NCBI GenBank assembly: GCA_011009095.1
Contig: VTPC01000910.1
Span: forward strand, 54,378 to 118,377
From: Ignelater luminosus
Taxonomy: Eukaryota; Arthropoda; Insecta; Coleoptera; Elateridae
DNA: 64,000 nt
Reading direction: 5' to 3'
The position numbers were made by a program, and so were the translations under genes. Positions 1 to 11,600 of this stretch are shown piece after piece (the stretch's first letter is position 1; every line of letters begins with the position of its first letter). The notes beneath the pieces are model-generated. The model was given only the letters and a program-made list of their open reading frames with translations, was not told where the DNA came from and made no database searches.

Positions 1-960
1 GAGTTTGCCCGAGTAAGCGTCAGACAAAATGAATCAATATCAAGTCAAGATCTTCGGGTGTAGTTTTCCTCTTACTCTTGCATCGCTCTTTTCTTGACAT
101 GAATGATGTTCATAGCGAACAGAAAAACTCAAAGAAATCTTTGGAAAGCAATATCAGGAAAAGATGTGGAAAATACGTCCTAACAGCATTAAATATAAAT
201 TCGGACTATCAGATTAACAAATAAGTAATAAGTACAGAAGAGTAATATTTATGACAAGTCAAAAAAAAGCATAAATTACTCTGCTATAAGGATAGACCTG
301 CAGTGGTCCATTACAGGAATCATGCGCGCTTGTCCCAATTAATTTGCATAGGATTGTATGACTGGAGTTTACAATATTGCTATTTGGCTTCCATCTTTAA
401 CTTAAATTATTAATTCTTGATCATTCTTTTTTACTTTCTTCTAGTTTCGACTTTTCTTATCATTTTGCTGCACCAGATTGATGTTTATATGCGTTCAAGG
501 AGGCCCCAGAACTAAAAAAAACGCAACCGTAGCTCGAGATTTACTAATTTTTACATTTGCAGGTTCACTTAATAACGTTGTGGTAGGTGAAGATTTTTAG
601 GCCATTAATAATCAATGAAAGATTTACTAGAGAAATTCAGATATTATTTATAAATTTTTTGATCCTACGGACCCCTACAATCCACGGGTTCATGTTTCGC
701 GGAACCCACGGAACACGGGTGGTTACCATTGCTTGGCGTGAACTAAACTGCGGCTGTGAGTGAGCGCTTTTTAAGTATTCGCTCACCGCCTTCTAACAAT
801 ATCCCGAGCGTTCGATATCGATCCACTAACGTCTGGTTTTTTTCTGGACTAGTCAGCGCATGTAATAAACTTGATGAATAATTCATATCGATCAGTCTAG
901 AGCTCATGAGATATTTACAAATAATAGTTTACTTTTCACGACGAAACAAATCTGTCCTCC
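1..960. other. no gene recognised upstream of the acyltransferase
   Basis: I see no coding exon or known repeat. Positions 751-777 can form a short hairpin (GTGAGCG and CGCTCAC around a 13-nt loop). Positions 681-711 hold a near-palindrome of CCACGGGTTC and GAACCCACGG. Either could belong to promoter DNA of the downstream gene or to an old repeat; nothing decides. Confidence 0.4.
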
Positions 961-984
961 TCGATTTCTATGATAATAAGACGA

Positions 985-1565
985 TTATAAAAAACTTGAA
1001 CAAATAGGACAATAATGAGAAAGATAAAATGAAAATGGGACAACTGTGAAAAAATATTGAACGAAAATATGATGCAATAGGAAAAAGTGGGGTGAGAATT
1101 AAAAGAAATTTAGTCGAGAAAAGTCGATAAAAAGCAGAGAATGCTATGAGGAAAGAACGAAAACAGGACAAAAATGGGACATGGGACGGGAATGAGGCAA
1201 GAATTGGATGGGAATGAGGTAAGAATGAGATGGGAATAGAATGGAATTGGGGAGGGAATAGGTCGAGAATGAACGAGAATGAGAAGTAGATGAGACGGGA
1301 ATAAGCAAAAATGGGAATGGAGTGGCATGTGATGAAATGGGAATAGAACGTGAATGAAATAGAATGCGATCAGATAAACTGGCCAATTTATTTAATTTCG
1401 TCTCATTTTCGTCGCAATGTCGTTCTACTTCTAAAATTCATATCCCATTCTCGTGCCATGTTCGCTTCATCTTCGTTCCATTTTCATTCAATGTTGATTT
1501 CATTTCATTCCATTTTTCTCATTATCGTCCAATTCTCGGGGCAATTTCTAGTATATAATTCATTT
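985..1565. repeat. degenerate purine-rich/pyrimidine-rich low-complexity block
   Basis: The left part (about 1000-1375) is almost pure A/G on the + strand and is built from diverged units such as GGGAATGAG and GGGAATAG. After a short junction near 1380-1395 the composition flips to T/C-rich units of the reverse-complement type (CATTCC, TCATTTT). The block is thus an imperfect giant palindrome of a satellite-like unit. Open frames here are composition artefacts. Confidence 0.75.
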
Positions 1566-1881
1566 TAGCTTTCCTTTGAAATTGATTTATGATAAGGGTC
1601 TAAAATACAAGAGGTCCCCATGCTCTATAATCAGATGATAGCGTCGTTATTTGTAAAGATATCAAAAGATGGTACAGAACAATTGTCCTACATTCTAAAA
1701 TTATCTCCAGCTACTCAGCATTTTTTTAAATAAAACTTTTGACACTCCCTTGTTCCTTATTCAGTATTGATTGTGATTGTAGATAAGATTTTGATTACAG
1801 ATCGTTGGGACATCCTTTATGTAGTTAAAACGACAACAAAATACTCACTAATTTTTTTAAATCGTAATTAATTTTCAGGAA
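1566..1881. other. probable 5' UTR intron end and leader of the acyltransferase
   Basis: A splice acceptor (TTTTCAG, ending 1878) lies only three bases before the ATG at 1882, so the coding exon probably starts at 1879 and an upstream untranslated exon exists. I cannot locate that exon. No other feature is seen. Confidence 0.45.
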
Positions 1882-2959
1882 ATGAAGAAATCAAAAAATG
1901 CTATAGAACTTGCATCAATTGACATTCTCTTTAGAAGGGTATTACAAACACTAGCCGTAACTGTAGCATTTCTGCTTATGTTATGTGGTGGCATAACTGG
2001 ATCTATCCTTACTTTATATTTGTTACTGTATACCAACTATTGGCCAGTAACTCTATTTTACTTGTACTGGATATGGATGTTAGACAGAGATATTTGTGAT
2101 ACTGGAGGCAGACCTATCAATTGGGTTCGTGATTGGACATTGTGGAAATTAGTAAAAGAATATTTTCCTACGCGACTTGAGAGAGTACCATGGATTGAAT
2201 TTGATCCGAAGAAAAATTATCTGCTCTGCTGTTTTCCTCACGGAATATTTCCTATGGGTCCATTTGCTTCGTTTGCTGCAAGTGCTAACGGCTTTTGCAA
2301 ATTATTTCCAAATCATGTCCCCCATCCATTAACATTAAAATTTAATTTCTTTTTGCCATTGTTACGTGATTTGGCTTTATCATTAGGCATGTGTAGCGTA
2401 TCAGCGAAATCTATGAATTCCTTACTAAATGATCCTGCTGGAGGCAAAGCAGCAATACTAATGGTCGGAGGTGCTGAGGAAGCGTATTATTGTCGACCTG
2501 GAAATTATACAATTGTGTTGAAGAAACGAAAAGGTTTTGTAAAAATAGCCCTTCAAAATGGATCACCGCTTGTTCCAGTGTTTACATTTGGAGAAATTAA
2601 TGTATTTAATCAACTTGCTAATCCAAAAGGTTCTGTAGTCCGCAGTGTTCAAGATTGGTTTAAGAGAGTAATTGGTGTTGTTCCAGTTATTCCTTTTGGG
2701 AGAGGCCATAGTTTTATACCATTCAGAACACCTCTTGTAACCATAAGTAAATAAAGCAGGATAATTTTTTCATTATTATGATTGTGCTTCTTTTGTTTCA
2801 GTTGGAAAGCCAATAGAAGTTGAGAAGACAGTAAATCCTACTCAAGAACAAATAGAAACTTTGCATGCAAGATTCACCAAAGAACTTATGGAATTGTTCG
2901 AGGAACAAAAATATAATTATTTATCGGATCCTAAGAATGTTCAACTCATTATTGAATAA
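1882..2959 (+). CDS. DGAT2/MOGAT-family acyltransferase, two exons
   Basis: Family role: transfer of an acyl group from acyl-CoA to mono- or diacylglycerol, making triacylglycerol at the ER and lipid droplets. Coding exons are 1882-2746 and 2802-2959, joined across a 55-nt intron (GTAAAT..TTTCAG); the product is 340 aa, close to MOGAT length (about 335). Residues about 22-70 are hydrophobic and probably form the membrane hairpin. Visible family blocks are GRPINWVRDW, FPHG at 118-121 (usually HPHG), MVGGAEEAYYCRPG, RKGFVKIALQNGSPLVPVF and, in exon 2, IGKPIEVEK. Reading on without splicing meets a stop five bases into the intron, so the second exon is needed. The ATG follows a splice acceptor by three bases and the frame has no earlier Met, which supports this start. 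The substrate (mono- or diacylglycerol, or wax alcohol) cannot be told from sequence. Confidence 0.93.
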
Positions 2960-3609
2960 GATATCTTGTAACGAGCCATTTTAGTTACGTATGTTACATT
3001 CAAACTACTTTGAGGACTTAGGAATTATTAAGTATAAATTAAACTATATCTCACATGTAACATCATTAATTGGTGTTATGCATATCATGGGCAATAACAA
3101 ACATAATTTATTAATCATTTTTACTTCCTACAACTAAATGGACTACTTATGTTACTGTGGAGTCGCCCTAATGCATTTCTACACAGTCACTTTTATTTCA
3201 TATATTTTAATGCATCATCAATTTATTTTAAAGACATCATTTTTTCAAAGTTCCCATGGGTAAATTATTTAAATAACCAAGTGATACTTTTATTTGATAT
3301 GAATCTAAGGTAGCTTCCAAACAGATATGTGCTATTTATTGGTGTAAATTGTAAAATATTTTAAACTTATTACTTTCATAATGTTTTAGAACAATGGTTA
3401 TAACAGCTGACTATTTACGTTATAACAATAGCAATAACACCTCTTGAATGTAAATTTTATGAGACTCTGTGCCATTCTGTGATCCTCAAAATCAGGCCTT
3501 CCAAGTAAAATGATCTGAACAAAATGCTAAATGAACAATAGAACAGAATCTCAGACTCTCTTACATATGCATCTAGTAAGAAAGCTTTAGTTTTATTATA
3601 TGTTTTTGT

Positions 3610-4026
3610 AATAAATCTAAAGATGTTTTTAAGAACTATTACTGCCAACTAAAGAAAAAGATACACAGTGTGCCTCACAGAAGATGAAGATCTAACATAT
3701 TGAAATCATTTTTAAACATTTTAGCAACACTCATCACTATTTATTTGTGTGTAGCAAGCAAGCCTGTGAATAGCACAAATAGAGAAAGAATGCACATTCC
3801 GTGTTTGTTGAAACACTCAGTATAAAGGTTAATTTAAGATTTTAAAGTGAAACTGAATTTATGTTAATGTAACTGTTGTTCTGTTATTAATTTGTCTTTA
3901 TATTAATTATACCATTCACTTTCTCTTTTATTTTTTAATCTAGTGTTGTCGGCAGTATTAAATATTTAGAAGGTTGCTTAAGTTTCCTTTTTATTTTTAC
4001 ATAATGTAAAAAGTGTATAAAATAAA
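3610..4026 (+). terminator. candidate poly(A) signals of the acyltransferase
   Basis: AATAAA hexamers occur on the + strand at 3610-3615 and 4021-4026. The second is followed by a T-rich stretch. Which one is used, if either, cannot be decided from sequence. Confidence 0.3.
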
Positions 4027-4967
4027 AATATTGAATGAGACTTACCTTGTTATTCATTATTATTTCTTTAAATTCACATCAAATTATACTTAACGGATTT
4101 TAAAATGAACACGTTTCAAGTTTTTTTTTCAGCTTTCAGCTCTTAAGTGTAATTTAAAAAGTTTATACCTGAGGAACACTTCATAGGTAATCATCAGACA
4201 CCTTGCACCTTGTGATTCTGATGACAAACGAACAAAAATGAATAATTGCCGACAATTATATACCATATTGATTATGAATAGTTTTGATGTGATGCGATCT
4301 AATGAGAGTCTCTAAAATATTTACACCAGGGTTGGCTATGAATATAAAACATCTCTTTTTGCTTATGTGATACATATACAGTATGCCCATTTTATGGGTC
4401 CTTCCTTGAATGTTTGGGAATAGGCAACACGTCTTACAATTCCTGCTTGCAAAAGTTCCGAAACTTTTTGCTACTTTGTTTTGCATCACAAATTAAGAAA
4501 ACACATATAATATGTGGCATTTTCCATAATCAACTAAGGACAGAGATATTATAAATTACCCCTTTACTTATTTGCTTTAAAATTGTATGAAGATATCTGC
4601 AACATTACATTAGTGCCTACTAAACACACACCAGAACTAAAAACAATTTAATAATATATAATTATACAGGAATGAAACAAAACTTATTAAATAAAATTCT
4701 ATATAAAAAAACAACTGAAAAACAATTGGCAGCTGCAACACTAAATCATAAATGCAAACGCAGTCTAAATCCTGCATACAACTTCACTGCTCAATGCTCA
4801 CTAAGCAACTGCAGATCTCCGTTGGCACTTAAAAAGCATTCTGAATCTGATGTTCATAACCTGTAGTGGAATAGGTATTTAGTAGGAAAAATATTTAAAT
4901 TACAACTAGTACTGCTAGTAAGATTAAAACAGGAATAAAGAAAAAACAAGACTTTAATAAAATTTCT

Positions 4968-5259
4968 TTTATTAACGCAAATAAGTTAGGTCACAACTTG
5001 ATTTTGAATAACAATAACAGATTTTTGTTTTAAACTACACATATAGATCCTTATTGTGTGTATTTACAATATCTTAAGACTTACTGGCAGGGTCTTTAAA
5101 TTTAAATGTTCTAAACTACAAAGAAACATCAATAAACCTACCAAATTCAAGTAACAATTGGCTATTGTATATAAAGGAGTTTACGTGGACCTACAATTTA
5201 TATGTATATAATCTCAAAAAACAACACAAGTGCGACCAAACCAGATTGTAAATTTTATT
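4968..5259 (-). terminator. candidate poly(A) signals of dlg
   Basis: On the - strand AATAAA lies at 5254-5259, about 250 nt after the dlg stop, and again at 4968-4973. Either would give a 3' UTR of a few hundred bases. Confidence 0.3.
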
Positions 5260-5509
5260 TTTGAGAGCCCAAGGGATTTTTCACATTTACATGAAGCTGT
5301 CACGGTAACGCTATTGAATATCACCAGACACTAATGAGATTATTTGGGGCCACTATAAGGTTTTCATTTAACAAATAACTGAGCTGGTCACAAGCACACG
5401 TTAGGAGGCACCGCACGTAATAAAGATATCGCAACCTAAGTATAACACGGATGCAGATTCAGTGCAGGTGTGAGCGTGGAGGTAAAGTCCACGCTGGTAG
5501 GGCTGAACG

Positions 5510-5616
5510 TCACAGTTGCTCCTTGGCTGGTACCCAAATGCTTGGGCCAGATTGTTCTCTAATAACTTGTTTAACTTCTTTATAAATATCTTCTGGTGTA
5601 TCACCTTGAACTACAG
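5510..5616 (-). CDS. dlg1: dlg terminal coding exon
   Basis: It encodes [20 protein letters not shown], then [14 protein letters not shown] and a TGA stop at 5510-5512. The acceptor is TTCCAG. The 3' UTR follows in the same exon. Confidence 0.96.
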
Positions 5617-8600
5617 CTGGAAACATTAAATTTGTATTTCAATATACAAAATTACATAACAGAAAACCCCAGTGACAACTGATGACCTGACTTCAGGGTG
5701 AGCACAGGTTGTTTGATTGATTTCAATTTTAAATTGTTAAATTATACAGAAGTTAACCAATCAAGCGATCTGTGCCCACCCTGAAGCTACGTCATCAGCA
5801 ACTGCTGGAAAATCTAACTATAAGAAGTTGCTTGACTTCCTCCTACTTCTTCCTTAGCAACCAAGAGATTCTATTTAAAATGACACCCCTCCCCTCCAAA
5901 CAATTTGTAAATTATTGTTTATTATTGTTAAATCAAATTATTTTCATTCCTAATTTTAATCAGTGCAAGATGGTATCATGAAGTTTGATATATACCTGTA
6001 AAATATTCGCAAAATTCTTGCTCCATTTTTAGAGCACGTTCATACGTTTTCTTAGCTTGTTCTTCTGTCATTCTTTTATTCATTTCCCTGAAAATAAAAT
6101 ACAGACTTGTACATATCAATTGCATCTAAGCTCTTTATTTATTCTCTTTTATCTTCTATGGTCAAAAGCAATCAGAGATGATAGAGTATACGATACAGGC
6201 TACTGTTCTGTTTTTGTTTTTGTAATTCCAGACAACCATTCCTGATAATGTAAAACTGTAAAATTGTGTGATGCTGGTTTTAAGATTTAAGGTTGTGTAA
6301 TTCTGAAATTAAACAGTAATACCTGCTTATATCTTAAACATAATAGAAAAGAATGGCAGCACTTTGCAGAAAAGAGAAATTTATAGTTTTAGCCTATGAC
6401 TCAAAAAACTTGTTTTCATCAGTGAATTTGACTTGAAAAGTTAGGTAAGTTGTAGTATATTGGGTTGCCTAATATAAGTTATAATGTAACCAGTAGTTAG
6501 ATGTGCTAAGAGCTTCAGTGAGTAAATGATTGTCGAACGAGCAAGTCGTGTTTTATTCTAAATCCTAACTCACAAATATAACATCAGTACAGTGTAAACC
6601 CTATTACTCTACCACTTATAATAACCAAGATATCTTATGAATACAATGGGACACATTGTACAGCGTTGGACAGATTAAATTGAACAGCGCCTGTTAGGTA
6701 GGTAACCGGTCGTATCTGATGTGTTTGCCTAGATTTATCAGGACCGAATTAAGTTATATTTTTAATTTAGTATTTTTTTTTAAATTAAATGAGGAATTTT
6801 ATAGTAAAGCGACAGTATTACGTGATAAATAATAAACAGATAACTCAGACCCAACTAAATGATGGAGAGATTTATGAGTGTAGAAGAATAGGTTGTGAAA
6901 TTAGAAATAAATCGTGTCAGTTTTATGTTTTAGTGAAAAAATCTTTTTTTTTTGTAAAATAAAGTAAAGTATCAAAAATATGCCTAAAATTTTTTTTAAT
7001 ATATATACAATCAATTTATACAATGTTTCTGTGACTAATTAACGAAAAAAAGGTAGCGTTGCAGAAATGTCACAAGTAGGGTGTATTAGTATAAGTCTCA
7101 ACAGACTAGTGAGAAAAGTGTTCCCTCCTAAAACCAAAAACCCCGGATCAAATCCCAATTTTTTCAATATTTTCTGATACTATTTTTTTAAGTTTAGAAG
7201 ATTAGAAAAATCCATGTAACTTTATTATTTTATAAACTAACTTTCAATATGGTATTCTAGGTGTACTCAGAAAGAAGGTAGTAGTGACATAATGCAGTAT
7301 TATTTTCCCCACTTTGCAATTTGCAATAGTAATAATAAGAATAGTTTATTACACAACAGCATGGAGTAGTGTAGATTAATCATATGCGTAAGCAATAAAA
7401 TTAAAATTACTAAGAAATTATTTGTTTTTGAACATGAATCGGTTGATAATTTAAAAGCAATCATATGCCACTTTGAGAATCTTGCATAATGTGTCAATGT
7501 TTATATCTACACAGCTACTTATGATATTGTAATTATTACATATTGCATAAAGAGGTAATTTAAAAAAAACATTAGTTCTACCAGTTGATAGATAGAACAT
7601 GGTAGACCTTCTACTGTTAGATCTTGGGATAACAAAATCAAGATCTGTCAAGATATATCACTGTGTAATAATAGTTTACACAAAAAAGCAAGACCTTGAC
7701 AAATTCTTCTAGATTCCCAAGCTTTAATTTGAAACACATCTAGAAGGATCTGATGATCAATGCCTCTTGTAGGAAACTACCACAAATTTTAAAAATCTTG
7801 TTTTAACCTTCAATAGCTTTTTGCGACACTCATAAGGAGGACTCTAAATGAGCGCATAATATTCCAGCCTGGAGTATATTAAAGTAAAAAACAACGTGTT
7901 CAAAGCATCAATGTTAGTAAACGTTTTACAGTTATGCATGACAACGCCGAATATTTTATAAGCTGAAGAGACTGTTTGATTTTTGTAAATTACAAAGGTA
8001 AATTCTTTATTAGAAATTATGCCTAGGTCTTTAGTTAGAACAGAATGTGGTAAGTCTACCTAGTCAATAGAATATTGAAAGAAAATTGGTGAATATTTGC
8101 TAGTATATATGACACTATTTTACACTTTGCAAAAATCAGATATTAAGTTTATTTAGTGAGCACCAGTCTGAAATAATATTTAGATCAGATTATAAGATGA
8201 CACAATCTAGTTGCAAGTTTATAGGTCAAAACTAGTGATGGGCATAGCCAAATGATTCATTCGAAATATACATTCATATGCTTTACAAGTTTTAAATCGA
8301 TCTTAAATAGTTAAACCATAATAATTTTAAATATTCTCTTTTCATTTGCAATATTTTTCTTTCATACCACCCCCCGGATCATAAAATACAATCTACAATT
8401 TCAAACAGTTTAGTACTGAAAATATTTTACATTAATTTGGAACATTGAGTGATTTATTGCATTTTTTAAGTTGTTACTGAATATGTACAGGATATTGCCT
8501 TTTAGTTCAATAGGTACAATACATCAATTCATTTCCGTAGTATTTTTGATGTTTATCCTTTTGATGTATTAAGAATAACAATAAACACTTAGTAACATAA

Positions 8601-11600
8601 TTTTTTACTTTGTTAAAGAAATGGCAAAATATTAACAAAACACCTAAAACCAAATTTAATTTAACTGATTTATGATATCTTTACTAATCAAATAATAAAC
8701 TCATAAGAGTCATTTGAATGCTGTTCATTTCAAATCAATTTTACAGTTACTTAATATTTAGAGATGCAACAGATAGTATTTTTTTATAAAAACTGGATAA
8801 CAAGGAGAGGAGCAGCTAGTAGACAAAAAAATATGTCAACAGTGATTGAAGCTTATACAAATATGTACCAAATATGAACCAAATATGTTCTTTAAAATAA
8901 CTAATTAGAGTTAATAAAAAAAATAGAAATAAACAAATAATCATAGACTATTTCGCAAGGTAATATATTATTAGGTTTGTACAAATGGTGGGTATCCCAC
9001 TTAAGCCAAATTCTCTCATAGTTCTGTTGTTTGCAAAACTAGGACAAAAATTCAAAAAAAAGATTTTTCATGTATGCAAAATGTTGCAGGTATCATGATA
9101 CAATGTCATTTTCAACAAACTTCGATAGTAGTCGTTACTGAATTTGCAAAATCTGTCTGTCTGTCTACCCACATTTTTTTTAAACTTTGAAATTTTGACT
9201 TCAGATTTGGATTCTACATCAAAAAACTAAAGACCACATGGTGTCTTCATTTTTGATATCACTTCGGGAATATGGCCAAATAGCCACCAACATTTAAAAA
9301 ATTTTCAAAAATCTAATGCCAAAAGCAATGCTTTTGAATCTTTGCCCTAGCTTTTTAAATAATGATAGTTTTGAAAGAATTTGGCTTAAGTGGGACACCC
9401 TGTATAGTACATATTCCATAACTACAGCATTAAAAATATGTAGAGAACAACTGATATATAAGCCATGAAGCCAATAGTTGGTAAAATTAAAATATAAACT
9501 ACAAAACAAAATTTATTTAATGAAACTAAGAAATAATACAATAAATTTTATTCTGTAGCATATCCTATGTGTGCTCTATAGGATTTAGATCTGTACATTG
9601 AGATAGTGTAGTATGTAATTCATTTAATTTTTAAAAATATCTCTTGACTATTGCCATGTGTATATTTTAAATTGCACAATAATGTAATTTGTCAAATAGG
9701 TGGTTATTACAATGAATGATAAAAGCGGTTATACAAAATGTAGCACAAACTATATAGGGTAAATATTAAAAAATATGATGAAGGTCAATATATAGCAGTA
9801 ATCTGCTATTACTTAATTAGTAAGCATCACACCATGACTAATTCCCAACACTATGTAATAAAGTGATTAATTGTTGAATATATGTAATATTAGTGATGAT
9901 TAACAAATTTATGTACTTTTACATAAAATAATAACACATATAATGGATACTCGGCCAAGAATTCACACCAAATAACAAATATCCAGTGCTGGATCGCATT
10001 TGGCCAAATAGTTATCCACCAGATAACAAATGGTTTATTTTGCCTTTGCGATACCAGTTTTTAAATTGTAGCATCGATGTCATGATTATGCATTTCACGT
10101 GGTGATAAAGAGTAATTAAGGTTCTAGTGTTATGTCCATTTGTATTTATGATTTGTTTCTTTACATATTATTATTTATACAGGATGTCCCAAAAACATAC
10201 AGCCATACGTTAAAAACATATTCTCGAGCTTAAAACAAACAAAAGTCTAATAAACATAGGTTCAAAACTCAATTGTTTCCGAGATACAAGGTGTTAAAGT
10301 TTCATTTAAAATTTCTTTATTCTTGGAATCAACAACTGATTTAGAAAAAAAAAGTTGCTCTTGCATTTTTTCTATAGAATGGATCATTTTCATGTAAAAT
10401 TAGATTTTTCAATATCTCTCAAATTCAATGGGCTATGACAAGGTCATAGGTTATCTCAAAAATAGAATCTAATTATTCACATTGGCAGAAATTAAGTCTA
10501 CTTCACTGCATAACATTTTTCCCTAAAGTGCATAATTTCTAAGATACAGGATATCAAAGTCTAATTTATAATTTTTTGGTTTTAATTAAATTATTTATCA
10601 AAATAATTCTTCATATCTGGCACTATCGAATATCCAGCAAGATAAGACTAATAGTCAGATAACCGAATAACCAAATATTATCTGTTGCATCTCTACCTTG
10701 ATTGAAAATATTCACTAAAAGCGTCAACAATAAAATTACACCTTGCGGTGCATCATATCATTCATCATTCTTAAGTATTATTCCAGGTATTTCTGCTACT
10801 AGCTTTTTTGTATGAAAGACCAGTAAGTTTTCGAGTCGGACAATATACCCTGCTCCACAATGTGTAAATATTCTTTATATTTATTTTTTTATTATAATCT
10901 TTATTTTAATGAATGCTCTTAAGAAATATAGTGGGTTCTTTTGTATAAATTATAATATTTATCTTTTAGTTTGATGTAATGTCAGGGATATTTCTGATGT
11001 TTTGAAATATATTTCAGCACATACAAATTAAATAATATATGCAGTATCTCATAAAGTTTGTTACAGGCATTATTATTACAGTAGTTATCTAGTACAGACC
11101 AGTCAACAGTAAGCTAGCAGCTAGCATTTAAGTTAAATTTGGAACAATTAGATCTGACATATTTTTGTTTCAAGGACACCCTTAGAGCAAGGTGAAAGGC
11201 ATCCTCAGAAACTAAAGGCACACTATCTTTAGTAATAACTACACCAAATGTTGGAGAAATCTACATAGATCCAACACTACCAATAGCACTATAAATGCAT
11301 TTGTACTGCATAATATCTAATAATTCAGAGAAATTTATAGTAGATTACTTAAACTAGTAAAGTAATTTTATAACAAAAGATGTCATATTGGAAGGAAAAT
11401 CATCTCTGATTGCTTTCAACTGTAGTTTCTAATTCTACTTATTTAATTATATTTGACAATTAAATATACTTACATAATAGAATCTACAGATTTTGGTTTA
11501 ATGAAAATTGCAATTGGATGTAATTGAGCCACTTGTAACCGTTTTATAGCATTTCCGCTCACATCTAGGATACAATGTTTGCCCTGAACAAAAAAAAAGT

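Larger units (their letters stand above)
2960..5509. other. convergent 3' region between acyltransferase and dlg
   Basis: This holds the 3' UTR of the + strand acyltransferase and, from the right, that of the - strand dlg gene. No coding exon was recognised; short open frames here lack any family resemblance. Poly(A) signal candidates are listed separately. Confidence 0.6.

Noticed and set aside
1110..1386. Overlapping - strand frames rich in Ser, Phe, Pro and His
   Set aside because: They translate the purine-rich low-complexity block; the residues follow from the repeat composition.
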